From NCBI GenBank assembly GCA_910589055.1, contig CAJURN010000007.1:1-64000 (forward strand): a stretch of DNA of 64,000 bases, written 5' to 3'. Shown one piece after another: positions 33,845-41,759 of this stretch (the first letter of the stretch is position 1; every line of letters begins with the position of its first letter). Under the pieces are notes generated by a model that ran no database searches, was not told the DNA's origin, and saw nothing but the letters and a program-made list of their open reading frames with translations. Position numbers and translations under genes: made by a program. This DNA is from an uncultured Muribaculaceae bacterium. GTDB taxonomy: Bacteria > Bacteroidota > Bacteroidia > Bacteroidales > Muribaculaceae.

Positions 33845-34666
33845 ATGAAAAGAACAGATTTAGTTGACAACATTTTCCGCAAAGGCAGTTTCCTTTGCGT
33901 GGGTCTTGATACGGACATCAAGAAGATTCCTGCACACCTGCTGTCAGAAGAAAATCCCGTGTTGGCTTTCAACAAGGCCATAATTGACGCCACAGCCCCC
34001 TATTGCGTGGCCTATAAGCCCAATCTCGCCTTCTATGAAAGCCTGGGCGCTCAGGGAATGACTGTTCTTGAAGATACGGTGAAATATATCCGCGAGAACT
34101 ATCCCGACCAGTTTATCATTGCCGACGCAAAGCGTGGCGACATCGGCAACACCGCCGCCATGTATGCCCGCGCGATGTTCGAGGCGATGGATTTTGATGC
34201 CGTCACGCTCGCTCCCTATATGGGCGAGGATTCTGCTCGTCCTTTCCTTGAATATGACGGAAAATGGTCGATTATCCTTGCTCTTACTTCCAACAAGAGT
34301 GCAAGCGACTTCGAGACTGTCGAGGATAAGCACGGCACACCCATGTATGAACGTGTTCTCCGTCGTTCGCGCCATTGGGGCACTCCGATCAACACGATGT
34401 ATGTCGTAGGAGCCACACAGGCCGAACACCTCGCACATATCCGCGAAATCGTACCCCGCCATTTCCTTCTCGTGCCCGGAGTTGGAGCACAGGGCGGAAG
34501 TCTTGAGGAAGTTGCCAAGTACGGAATGATTGATGAATGTGGACTGCTCGTGAACTCATCACGCGGCATCATCTACGCTTCCTCCGGCGAGGACTTCGCT
34601 GAAGCCGCAGGCCGTGCCGCAGCCGAAATCGCCGCACAGATGAAAGACCTCCTCCCCAAGGAGTAA
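33845..34666 (+). CDS. pyrF: Orotidine 5'-phosphate decarboxylase (type 2)
   Basis: A 273-residue TIM-barrel enzyme making UMP from OMP, the last step of pyrimidine synthesis. The long PyrF type is recognised by CVGLDTDIKKIP, FNKAIIDATAPY and the catalytic IADAKRGDIGNTAAMYA, which contains the Asp-Lys-Asp set, followed by LAPYMGEDSARPF and a phosphate-binding LLVPGVGAQGG. It ends the prfA-DUF4153-pyrF transcript. No convincing terminator follows; a repeat-rich intergenic region does. Confidence 0.95.
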   Translation: MKRTDLVDNIFRKGSFLCVGLDTDIKKIPAHLLSEENPVLAFNKAIIDATAPYCVAYKPNLAFYESLGAQGMTVLEDTVKYIRENYPDQFIIADAKRGDIGNTAAMYARAMFEAMDFDAVTLAPYMGEDSARPFLEYDGKWSIILALTSNKSASDFETVEDKHGTPMYERVLRRSRHWGTPINTMYVVGATQAEHLAHIREIVPRHFLLVPGVGAQGGSLEEVAKYGMIDECGLLVNSSRGIIYASSGEDFAEAAGRAAAEIAAQMKDLLPKE

Positions 34667-34806
34667 TTGCTGTACGATAAAATAGCGTATAAAACTGCAT
34701 TATACTCTATATAAGAGAGTGTTGCGAAACTGAAATTATAATTTGATTTGTGGGGGAGTGGGGGTCGCAGAACATCCCGCATGTAATTATTACATAGCCT
34801 CCAACG
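34667..34806. other. Gene-free stretch after pyrF
   Basis: A/T-rich sequence with only a weak ACTCT/AGAGT hairpin near 34704-34720. I see no ORF, promoter or strong terminator. It leads into the three-hairpin repeat at 34807. Confidence 0.5.
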
Positions 34807-34912
34807 GGCGTTCGCAGAACGCCGATTATCTCGTAACCGGGTACATCGCAGGCTTTTAGCCGGAGGTGTGCCCGGTTAATCATATATCTAAACTGGCGTC
34901 CGAAGTGACGCC
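34807..34912 (+). repeat. Three-hairpin dispersed repeat, copy 1
   Basis: Three hairpins in a row. The first is GGCGTTC/GAACGCC (34807-34823). The second is a long imperfect central hairpin (34835-34877) with outer arms AACCGGG/CCCGGTT and loop TTTTA. The third is GGCGTC/GACGCC (34895-34912). The central hairpin is nearly the reverse complement of that at 37977-38017, and the small hairpins occupy the same positions there. No ORF is present. It looks like a REP/MITE-type element of Bacteroidales intergenic regions. Confidence 0.7.
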
Positions 34913-34959
34913 GGAATCAGAGTAAAGTCAATTAGCCGGAATCAGAGCAAAGGCAATTA
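34910..34959 (+). repeat. Tandem 25-bp direct repeat
   Basis: Two adjacent 25-base units (34910-34934 and 34935-34959), each beginning GCCGGAATCAGAG and ending CAATTA, differ at two positions. They adjoin the last hairpin of the three-hairpin repeat and may belong to that element. The remaining bases to 35011 hold nothing I recognise. Confidence 0.7.
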
Positions 34960-35011
34960 TTATTGTCGCCGCCATGCGGCCATTTGTAGACGCTACTTTT
35001 TAATTCGTTTT

Positions 35012-35275
35012 TTATGCTGCTTTTCTGAACGATTTGCGCAGGCGCGCAATTCCTGCTTTGCCGAGGATGGCGATTGCGGTGTACTGTGAGGCTTTGGCGA
35101 GTCCGTAGAACACAACCCACAGCGTTCCCTTTGCAGCCACGGATATGGGTAGCAGCATCTGCGCGAATGACAAAATGTAGCACAACGCGCATATTGCTGC
35201 CACCGCCACTCCCGTGCGGAACGATAGTCCCGACAACCATGCGAGAAGTCTTTTCAGAATATTCTTTTCTGTCAT
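35012..35275 (-). CDS. Small two-span membrane protein of unknown function
   Basis: An 87-residue protein with two hydrophobic segments (TGVAVAAICALCYILSFAQM and GTLWVVFYGLAKASQYTAIA) and a basic C-terminus (GIARLRKSFRKAA). The ATG at 35275 overlaps the upstream stop as ATGA, so it is probably translationally coupled to the nucleotidyltransferase-fold gene; a start three codons upstream (35284) is possible. I do not recognise a family. Confidence 0.7.
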   Translation of the reverse strand: MTEKNILKRLLAWLSGLSFRTGVAVAAICALCYILSFAQMLLPISVAAKGTLWVVFYGLAKASQYTAIAILGKAGIARLRKSFRKAA

Positions 35276-35865
35276 GGAATCCAATAGTACGGTTTTTTCT
35301 TGCGGTGCTCAGCCACCCAGGTTTCAAATTCATTGAACGTGGACACTCCATCGGCAATCACGGCTTCGTAATATTCCACGCCGTGATAGTCTGAGTTATC
35401 CGGTGTCTCGAATTTCAGGCGTAGTATTGTCTCTGTCTGTTCGGGTGTCATTACTTCCACAATGCGGTCGGCCATGCGCTCGAAAAATCCGTCGTACTCC
35501 GTGCCTTCCTCAATATGTATTATATCGAATTGCCATACGTCGCCGGACGCTTCACGGAAAAACACATGCCATGCTATACAGTGCTCATCGGTATGCAGTC
35601 CGTTGATACATCGTATTTCCGTGACGGCGGGATTTGCGGCAATTCGTGACATTATTGCAAAACTGCTTTCCGGAGTTATGCCTTTTGAATACACATGCAG
35701 GTCAATGTCTTTGTGCGAGGCCATAAGCCCCATGCGGAGCGAGCCTACAAGATTTACCCTGCAGCCCGCTTCTTCCCATATTGCGGCAATACGGGATTCG
35801 CTCAATACTTGCCGGGCATTTTCCTGCGCTGCCAGCGCCCGCATGTGAAATTTGCTAAGTTCCAT
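35272..35865 (-). CDS. Nucleotidyltransferase-fold protein
   Basis: A 197-residue protein. The motif VGSLRMGLMASHKDIDLHVY (residues 40-59) has the Gly-Ser and the paired Asp53/Asp55 expected of the polymerase-beta-like nucleotidyltransferase fold. Further possible metal ligands are in VWQFDIIHIE. The rest, rich in His and aromatic residues, does not match an antibiotic nucleotidyltransferase I know. It is coupled to a small membrane protein downstream and no HEPN partner is seen, so a standard MNT-HEPN toxin pair is unlikely. Substrate unknown. Confidence 0.68.
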   Translation of the reverse strand: MELSKFHMRALAAQENARQVLSESRIAAIWEEAGCRVNLVGSLRMGLMASHKDIDLHVYSKGITPESSFAIMSRIAANPAVTEIRCINGLHTDEHCIAWHVFFREASGDVWQFDIIHIEEGTEYDGFFERMADRIVEVMTPEQTETILRLKFETPDNSDYHGVEYYEAVIADGVSTFNEFETWVAEHRKKKPYYWIP

Positions 35866-35890
35866 TTTGGGTTGAAATTTGATAAATCTG

Positions 35891-35898
35891 CAAAGATA
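35891..35898 (-). promoter_or_regulatory. Possible -7 element of the nucleotidyltransferase-fold gene
   Basis: Minus-strand TATCTTTG lies 26 bases before the start at 35865. A second TAGATTTG is at 35910-35917. Neither has a clear TTTG at -33. Confidence 0.35.
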
Positions 35899-35923
35899 GC
35901 ACTTTTTATCAAATCTATGATTG

Positions 35924-35990
35924 AGTCAAGCATGCACTCCGTTTCTGAAACTACGTGCACTCTGCAAAGACACTTTTCAGATGCTTGACT
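35924..35990. repeat. 10-bp inverted repeat with 47-bp spacer
   Basis: AGTCAAGCAT (35924-35933) is matched by ATGCTTGACT (35981-35990). The spacer holds a small GTTTC/GAAAC hairpin and two TGCACTC copies. It lies between the ends of the ABC-F and nucleotidyltransferase transcripts. Its role is unclear; it may be a weak folded terminator or an operator. Confidence 0.35.
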
Positions 35991-36005
35991 GAGTCATGGC
36001 ATCTT

Positions 36006-37868
36006 CTACGCTTTTTCGGAGAGTTCGAGCCAGCGGAGTTCTTTTTCGTCGAGGAGGTCTTTGATTTCGTTGTAGCGCTGGGATTTGGCGTTGATGTCGT
36101 CGTCGCCTCCGGCATTGAAGTATTCTTCCAGTGCTGTTTTCTCCTGGTCGAGTTGTTCGATTTCCTTTCCCAAAGCCTCAAATTCCATGCGCTCCTTGTA
36201 TGACAGCTTTTCCTTGCGTTCGGCGCGCTGGCGTTCGGGCTGTGGCTTGGACGCCGGAGCTTTTTCGGCAGCAGAAAGCTCGCGGGCACGCATGTCGAGC
36301 CATTCGCGGTAGTCGCTGTAATTTCCGGGAAAGTCCTTGATTACGCCCGCACTTTCCATCACGAATATATGATCCACGATATTGTCGAGGAAATATCGGT
36401 CGTGGCTGATGACTATCACACAGCCTTTGAATTGGGCAAGATATTCCTCAAGAATACCGAGGGTGATGATGTCAAGGTCGTTGGTAGGTTCGTCGAGTAT
36501 AAGGAAATTCGGCTGCTGCATCAGCACTGTGGCAAGATGCAGTCGGCAACGTTCGCCGCCGCTGAGAGTGTGGATATATTTCTGCTGGTCGGCAGGAGAG
36601 AAAAGAAAGCGTTGCAGATATTGCATGGGGGCGATACGCTCGCCACCACCGAGATATATGTCCTCGGCCAGTTCGGTCACGGCGTCGACAACGCGCTTGT
36701 TTTCGTCGAACGAGAGTCCGTCCTGACTGTAATATCCGAAGCGCACGGTTTCGCCCACATTCCACTGACCGCTGTCGGCGGGGAGCAATCCCTGAAGCAT
36801 TTTTATGAAAGTGGACTTACCAACACCGTTTGCGCCGATGAGTCCTACTTTCTCGCCGCGGGCGAAGGTGTAGGTGAAATCATCAAGTATAATCTTGTCG
36901 CCGAATCTCTTGCAAATGCCTTCGGCTTCAAAGATTTTCGAACCGATATATGATGATTTGGCATCGAGACGCACGTTCTTTTCGGTCAGGTTTACCCGTG
37001 AGCGTTCCTTCAGGTCGTAGAAACTGTCGATTCGGAATTTGGCTTTTCCGGCACGTGCCTGCGGCTGCCGGCTCATCCATTCCTGCTCGCGGCGCAGTGT
37101 GTTGCGCACCTTTGCAAGTTCCGCGGCCATGGCTTCGATGCGTTCGGCGCGGCGGCGCAGGTAGTAGTCATAATTTCCTTCGTAAGTGTAGGCCGAAGTG
37201 TTGTCAATCTCAATTATCTTGGTGCATACGCGGTCGAGGAAATATCGGTCGTGAGTCACCATGAGCAGAGTTGCGCGCGAGCGTTTCAGATAATTCTCGA
37301 GCCATTCAATCACGCCGATGTCGAGGTGGTTGGTAGGTTCGTCAAGAATCAGGAAATCGGGGTTGCGGATTATCACGCGAGCAAGAGCCAGACGTTTGCG
37401 CTGGCCGCCTGAAAGACGGTCGACGCAGGCATGGAGGTCGGTAAGGCCGAGCAGCGTGAGCAGTTGCTTCATGCGGTCCTGAAAGTCCCATGCGGCAGCG
37501 GTTTCCATTGTGTGTATCGCTTTGGTCTGACGCTCTTCATCGCCGGAAGCGAGTGCGTCTTCATATTCGCGCACGGCTATGGCCTGAGGGTCGTCGGAAT
37601 CAAGTGCGGCTTCAATTACGCTTGCTCCGGCGCGGAAATCGGGCGTCTGGGCAAGATAGCCCACGCGCACGCCGTTGCGGAACGTTACCGTGCCGCTGTC
37701 CTGACTTTCTTCTCCGGCAAGCACACGGAGCAGTGTGGTCTTTCCGGTGCCGTTTTTTGCAACGATTCCTATTTTGTCGCCTTCATTGACACCGAAAGTG
37801 ATGTCATGGAATAATATTCTGTCGCCGTAGCTCTTGGTAAGCTCTTCGATATTGAGTAAGATTGCCAT
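36006..37868 (-). CDS. ABC-F family ribosome-associated ATPase
   Basis: A 620-residue soluble protein with two ABC cassettes and no membrane part. Cassette 1 has Walker A AKNGTGKTTLL near 36 and signature LSGGQRKRLALARV near 153. Cassette 2 has GANGVGKSTFI near 343 and LSGGERCRLHLATV near 440. The linker between them (about 230-310) is charged. A coiled-coil C-terminal extension of about 70 residues (KLSYKERMEFEALGKEIEQL) resembles Uup. ABC-F proteins act on stalled ribosomes; Uup-like ones also bind DNA or rRNA intermediates. Nothing indicates a specific antibiotic-resistance role. The start MAILLNIEELTKSYG fits the family and lies only 4 bases after the -7 box, so the mRNA may be leaderless. 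Confidence 0.93.
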   Translation of the reverse strand: MAILLNIEELTKSYGDRILFHDITFGVNEGDKIGIVAKNGTGKTTLLRVLAGEESQDSGTVTFRNGVRVGYLAQTPDFRAGASVIEAALDSDDPQAIAVREYEDALASGDEERQTKAIHTMETAAAWDFQDRMKQLLTLLGLTDLHACVDRLSGGQRKRLALARVIIRNPDFLILDEPTNHLDIGVIEWLENYLKRSRATLLMVTHDRYFLDRVCTKIIEIDNTSAYTYEGNYDYYLRRRAERIEAMAAELAKVRNTLRREQEWMSRQPQARAGKAKFRIDSFYDLKERSRVNLTEKNVRLDAKSSYIGSKIFEAEGICKRFGDKIILDDFTYTFARGEKVGLIGANGVGKSTFIKMLQGLLPADSGQWNVGETVRFGYYSQDGLSFDENKRVVDAVTELAEDIYLGGGERIAPMQYLQRFLFSPADQQKYIHTLSGGERCRLHLATVLMQQPNFLILDEPTNDLDIITLGILEEYLAQFKGCVIVISHDRYFLDNIVDHIFVMESAGVIKDFPGNYSDYREWLDMRARELSAAEKAPASKPQPERQRAERKEKLSYKERMEFEALGKEIEQLDQEKTALEEYFNAGGDDDINAKSQRYNEIKDLLDEKELRWLELSEKA

Positions 37869-37872
37869 AGTG

Positions 37873-37903
37873 CAAAGATACGATTAAGTGAGGGCAATGC
37901 AAA
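37873..37903 (-). promoter_or_regulatory. Promoter of the ABC-F gene
   Basis: Minus-strand TTTG (37900-37903), 19-base spacer and TATCTTTG (37873-37880) form a full consensus. The box ends 4 bases before the ATG at 37868, which predicts transcription starting at or next to the start codon. The surrounding 40 bases are nearly identical to the promoter at 62375. Confidence 0.76.
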
Positions 37904-37941
37904 ATTTATTTGGAGATTGCCGGAGCGTTTGTTCTGTTTTC

Positions 37942-38045
37942 GACGTCCTCCGGACGTCATTCAGTGGGATTTGAATACCCCGCACACCTCCGGCTAAAAG
38001 CCTTCGGTGTACGGGGTTACTGAATAATCAGCGTCCTCCGGACGC
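37942..38045 (-). repeat. Three-hairpin dispersed repeat, copy 2 (inverted)
   Basis: Hairpin GACGTCC/GGACGTC (37942-37958), a long central hairpin ACCCCG/CGGGGT with inner arms around a TAAAA loop (37977-38017), and hairpin GCGTCC/GGACGC (38031-38045). Spacings and order mirror copy 1 at 34807-34912, with the central element inverted. It lies between the ABC-F promoter and the end of pyk. The following bases to 38164 show no further gene or clear terminator. Confidence 0.72.
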
Positions 38046-38164
38046 TCGTTGTCTACTATAATACGTTATCCAAAATCGTATTGGTAGCAGCTATGTCGCA
38101 AAGGCGGTGCTGAAATAAATTCTTATAATAGCTTAATCGGAGGTTTTGCAATGCTCATACGCAA

Positions 38165-39583
38165 TCAGGAGTTTTCGAGGATTGCGTGGACGGAGTTTAT
38201 TTCGAGGAAGGTTGCTCCGGTGCCGTTGATTGCTCCAAGGTAGGCTATGCGGCTCTCGGGAGTGAGCAGGCCGGAGGTGATGAATTCCTCGAGGGCTTTC
38301 TTGGGGTAGCGGTCCGATTGGGAGTACTCCGGATAATAGTAAGCCTTGATTCCGTAGCTGAGCGCGAGCCATCGCATGGTTTTCCGCCGGTAGCATATGG
38401 CATAGGTCGGGTTAATTCCCCGGAACGACGATATGAAGCGAGCCGTACGTCCATGACGTGCATCGGTGAGGATTGCTTTCACTCCAATCTGCCTTACGGA
38501 GAGCACGGCCTGACGGGCAAGGAAGGAGGTGACATGTTCGTCGACGAGCGGAGGAATTATGTCGGCGTTCTGATGGAGGGAATTTTCGACTTCCACTGCC
38601 ACGCGTGCCATCGTAGCCACGGCTTCCACGGGATATTTGCCGTTGGCCGTCTCGCCGCTGAGCATTATGGCGTCGGCGCGCTGATAGATGGCGTTGGCGA
38701 TGTCGCTCACTTCGGCACGTGTGGGCCGCGGATTGTTTATCATCGAGTGGAGCATCTGTGTAGCCACAATGACCGGGCGGTGTGCGGCGATACATTTCTC
38801 AATCATCATGGTCTGGATGACGGGAATTTTCTCCGCAGCCACTTCAATGCCGAGGTCGCCGCGTGCCACCATTATGCCGTAAGACGCCTCAAGAATCGAG
38901 TCGAAGTTGTCGACACCCTGCTGGTTTTCAATCTTGGAAATGATTTTCATGTCGCTTCCAAGCGAGTCGAGCACAGTCTGTACAGCTTCCACATCCTCCT
39001 TCGAGCGCACAAACGAGTGGGCCACGAAGTCAACTCCGAGCGCCGTTGCGGTGGCGAGGGAAGTCTTGTCGCGTTCGGTCACGGAAGGAAGATTTATTTC
39101 GCATCCGGGAATATTAACCGTCTTGCGTGCCCCGAGAGTTCCGTCGTTGCATGCCTCGGCGAGGATAATGCCGTCGGAGCCGACTTCCGTCACAACGAAG
39201 TCAAGTTCGCCGTCGTCGATGAGAAAGTGGTCGCCGGGGCGCACGTCGTTGGCGATATCGGCATAATTGAGGTTGATTCTTTCAGCCGATGTCAGTTGCG
39301 ACGGTGCGCCGCAGAAACTTGTTTTCTGTCCGGCAGTAAAATGAATCGCCGAATCGTCAACGGTAGCCGTAGTACGTATTTCAGGGCCTTTTGTATCCAC
39401 CATTATGGCGATACGGTCGGAAACCGAACGTACGTTGCGGACAATCTTTTCCATGCCTTCGCGGCCGAGGTGGGCCGAGTTCATGCGCACGATGTTCATG
39501 CCGTTGTCGAAAAGCGCACGGATAAAGTCCGGTTCACACCGGCGGTCAGAAATTGTACAGATGATTTTTGTGCTCTTGATCAT
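38165..39583 (-). CDS. pyk: Pyruvate kinase
   Basis: A 472-residue glycolytic enzyme converting phosphoenolpyruvate and ADP to pyruvate and ATP. It starts TKIICTISDRRCEPDFIRAL, has MVDTKGPEIRTT near 80, ISKIENQQGVDNFDSIL near 218, MVARGDLGIEVAAEKIP near 238 and SGETANGKYPVEAVA near 312. Length matches short bacterial forms with a C-terminal domain. It begins 6 bases after the pullulanase stop, so starch breakdown and lower glycolysis are co-transcribed here. Confidence 0.95.
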   Translation of the reverse strand: MIKSTKIICTISDRRCEPDFIRALFDNGMNIVRMNSAHLGREGMEKIVRNVRSVSDRIAIMVDTKGPEIRTTATVDDSAIHFTAGQKTSFCGAPSQLTSAERINLNYADIANDVRPGDHFLIDDGELDFVVTEVGSDGIILAEACNDGTLGARKTVNIPGCEINLPSVTERDKTSLATATALGVDFVAHSFVRSKEDVEAVQTVLDSLGSDMKIISKIENQQGVDNFDSILEASYGIMVARGDLGIEVAAEKIPVIQTMMIEKCIAAHRPVIVATQMLHSMINNPRPTRAEVSDIANAIYQRADAIMLSGETANGKYPVEAVATMARVAVEVENSLHQNADIIPPLVDEHVTSFLARQAVLSVRQIGVKAILTDARHGRTARFISSFRGINPTYAICYRRKTMRWLALSYGIKAYYYPEYSQSDRYPKKALEEFITSGLLTPESRIAYLGAINGTGATFLEINSVHAILENS

Positions 39584-39589
39584 GTGATG

Positions 39590-41608
39590 TTACTTGCTGC
39601 GGGCGAGAATGAGAGCCGAGGTGGGCGCCACGACAACCGAGCCGCCGCGGGATGTGTCCATACCTTCCGCCACGAGCTGTCCGTCGCGGGCAACCACGGT
39701 CCAGTCGCCCTTGGGGATTTTAGCAACAAACGGCGCGTCGCTTCCGTTGAAAACGAGCTTGATTTCTTTCCACGAATCACCGTTTGCATTGTTTTTGATT
39801 GAATAAGATATAACGTTCGGAGAGGTAATTTTGTCAAATACGATATTGCGTGCCACGTCCTCGGCGCTTGTCATGCGGAAAGCGGGATGGGTCTTGCGAA
39901 GTTTGATAAGCTCGCGGTAGTAGTTGAACTGTTCGGCGTTTTTGTGCTTGAGAGTCCAGTCGATGGCATTGATGCTGTCGGGCGACTTGTAGGAGTTGTG
40001 TACGCCTTTCTTGTCGCGGAAAATTTCTTCGCCGGACCAGAGGAACGGTGTGCCCTGGGATGTGAATACGATAGTCTGGGCAAGGCGTGCCGCGCGCTGA
40101 CGCTCGGCCTCGGTGCTGCCGGGCATGGATTTTGCGAGCTTGTCGGTGAGCATGAGGTCGTCGTGGCAGCTGACATAGTTGATAACCTGTGTGGGCGCTC
40201 CGGCGTAGGCAAACTTGGAGTTGTTGCCTTTGGAATAGTCGACCTGGGGATGTGCGGTCGCGCCGACGATGCCGATTTTCACAGTTTCTTCGTTTCCGGG
40301 TTTTCCGGTGGCGAATCCTCGGTCGGCGGCATTGCTGTAATGGCCCTTCACGGCATCACGGATATCGTCGCTGAACACAGCTATGCCTTTCATCTTGTTT
40401 ACGTTTTCTTTCAGTGCGCGTTTTTCCACGGGCAGGGGCGAGTCACCGGCAGTCCAGCCTTCGCCATATACGAAAATCGAAGGGTTGATTTTCTTGAGTT
40501 CTTCGGCCACGCGGTTCATTGTTTCGGTGTCGTGGATAGCCATGAGGTCGAAACGGAAACCGTCGATGTGGTACTCGTCGGCCCAGTATTTCACAGAGTT
40601 TACGATGAAGTCGCTCATCTGCTGACGCTCGGATGCAGTTTCGTTGCCGCAGCCGGAAGCGTCGCTGTAAGAGCCGTCGGCACGGTGGCGGTAGTAGTAT
40701 CCGGGGGCTGTGAGCGAGAAGTTGGAATCGTCGTTGTTGGCGGTGTGGTTATACACCACATCCATCACAACGCCGATGCCTGCGTCGTGAAGCGCTTTTA
40801 TCATTTCTTTCATCTCGCGTACTCTTGCCGAGGGATTTGCCGGATCGGTGGAGTAGGAGCCTTCGGGGGTGTTGTAGTTGTAAGGGTCGTAGCCCCAGTT
40901 GTATTGGTTGGCGGCGAGGTTGGCCTCATCCACGGAATTGTAGTCGTAGGAGGGGAGAATGTGCACGTGGGTCACGCCGAGTTCCTTGAGGTGGTCGATT
41001 CCGGTCTTGTCGCCGAAGGTCGTGTGGGTGCCCATTTCGGTCAGAGCCAGGAATTTGCCTTTATGTACGATGTCCGACGACGGATCCATGCTGAAATCGC
41101 GATGGTGCATTTCGTAGATTACGGCGTCGGTTATGTTTTTGATTTCCGGGCCTTTGTCTTCGCTCCATCCTTCGGGGTCGGTGGTGGCGAAGTCGATGAT
41201 GGCCGCGCGCTTGCCGTTGGTTCCGGCTGCTTTGGCCCATACACCGGGTGTCTCATCGAGCTTATGGCCGTCAACGGTCACGCGGAATGTATAGAATTTG
41301 CCATAAAGCTGTTCGGGAACAGATACGCGCCACACGCCGTTGTCGGAGCGTTTCATTGCCAGGGTGGAGTAGGCGGTACTGTTTCGGTCGGTGTTGTAGA
41401 GAAGCACTTCGGCAGCCTCGGCCTTGGGCGACCAGAGGGCGAAGTGTGTGCCGGAGGCATCAACTGTCATTTCGAGATCTGTCCCGGAATATGCGGGCCA
41501 GCTTGCGTACTGTTCTTCCATGGTGCGGTTCTGAGCGTATGCACCTGCGGGCACAGCCATTGAGATGGCTGCGAGAGCAAGAGTTACGCTTAAGGTGGTT
41601 TTTGTCAT
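39590..41608 (-). CDS. pulA: Type I pullulanase (GH13 alpha-glucan debranching enzyme)
   Basis: A 672-residue protein with a signal peptide (cleavage near GAYA). A CBM48-like N-terminal domain at about 45-130 (FALWSPKAEAAEVLLYN) precedes the GH13 barrel: THVHILPSYDYNSVD, the pullulanase motif YNWGYDPYNYNTPEGSY, GVVMDVVYNHT, DGFRFDLMAIHD (nucleophile Asp), VYGEGWTAG (acid Glu) and VSCHDDLML. It hydrolyses alpha-1,6 links in starch or glycogen. The signal suggests a periplasmic or surface location. No SusC/SusD partners adjoin; it is paired with pyk. Confidence 0.93.
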   Translation of the reverse strand: MTKTTLSVTLALAAISMAVPAGAYAQNRTMEEQYASWPAYSGTDLEMTVDASGTHFALWSPKAEAAEVLLYNTDRNSTAYSTLAMKRSDNGVWRVSVPEQLYGKFYTFRVTVDGHKLDETPGVWAKAAGTNGKRAAIIDFATTDPEGWSEDKGPEIKNITDAVIYEMHHRDFSMDPSSDIVHKGKFLALTEMGTHTTFGDKTGIDHLKELGVTHVHILPSYDYNSVDEANLAANQYNWGYDPYNYNTPEGSYSTDPANPSARVREMKEMIKALHDAGIGVVMDVVYNHTANNDDSNFSLTAPGYYYRHRADGSYSDASGCGNETASERQQMSDFIVNSVKYWADEYHIDGFRFDLMAIHDTETMNRVAEELKKINPSIFVYGEGWTAGDSPLPVEKRALKENVNKMKGIAVFSDDIRDAVKGHYSNAADRGFATGKPGNEETVKIGIVGATAHPQVDYSKGNNSKFAYAGAPTQVINYVSCHDDLMLTDKLAKSMPGSTEAERQRAARLAQTIVFTSQGTPFLWSGEEIFRDKKGVHNSYKSPDSINAIDWTLKHKNAEQFNYYRELIKLRKTHPAFRMTSAEDVARNIVFDKITSPNVISYSIKNNANGDSWKEIKLVFNGSDAPFVAKIPKGDWTVVARDGQLVAEGMDTSRGGSVVVAPTSALILARSK

Positions 41609-41692
41609 TGTAGGTTTTGTGTTAAGTAGTTAGGCAGATGTCGGATTGTCCGGCACCTGCAGTGGAAAGCAAGTATGTATGATATGTTACTA

Positions 41693-41724
41693 CAAAGTTA
41701 CGCACAAAAAGCAGAACGCGCAAT
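41693..41724 (-). promoter_or_regulatory. Promoter of the pulA-pyk operon
   Basis: Minus-strand TAACTTTG (41693-41700) with ATTG (41721-41724) 20 bases upstream. The leader would be about 80 nt, longer than most in this window; no known riboswitch is evident in it. Confidence 0.5.
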
Positions 41725-41759
41725 TCTTTAAGGAAAATTAGAGAAATGCGCGATGTCTG

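Noticed and set aside
34807..34959. CRISPR-like array
   Set aside because: The repeats are hairpins and one tandem pair without regular spacers, and no cas gene is in the window.
36006..37868. Antibiotic-resistance ABC-F protein
   Set aside because: The C-terminal coiled coil and linker look Uup-like and there is no resistance context; no evidence for drug protection.
38186..39802. 538-codon open frame on the plus strand
   Set aside because: Antisense to pyk and the end of pulA; no recognisable product.
39887..41563. 558-codon open frame on the plus strand
   Set aside because: Antisense to pulA; composition is Val/Gly/His-rich and shows no domain, whereas pulA shows all GH13 motifs.
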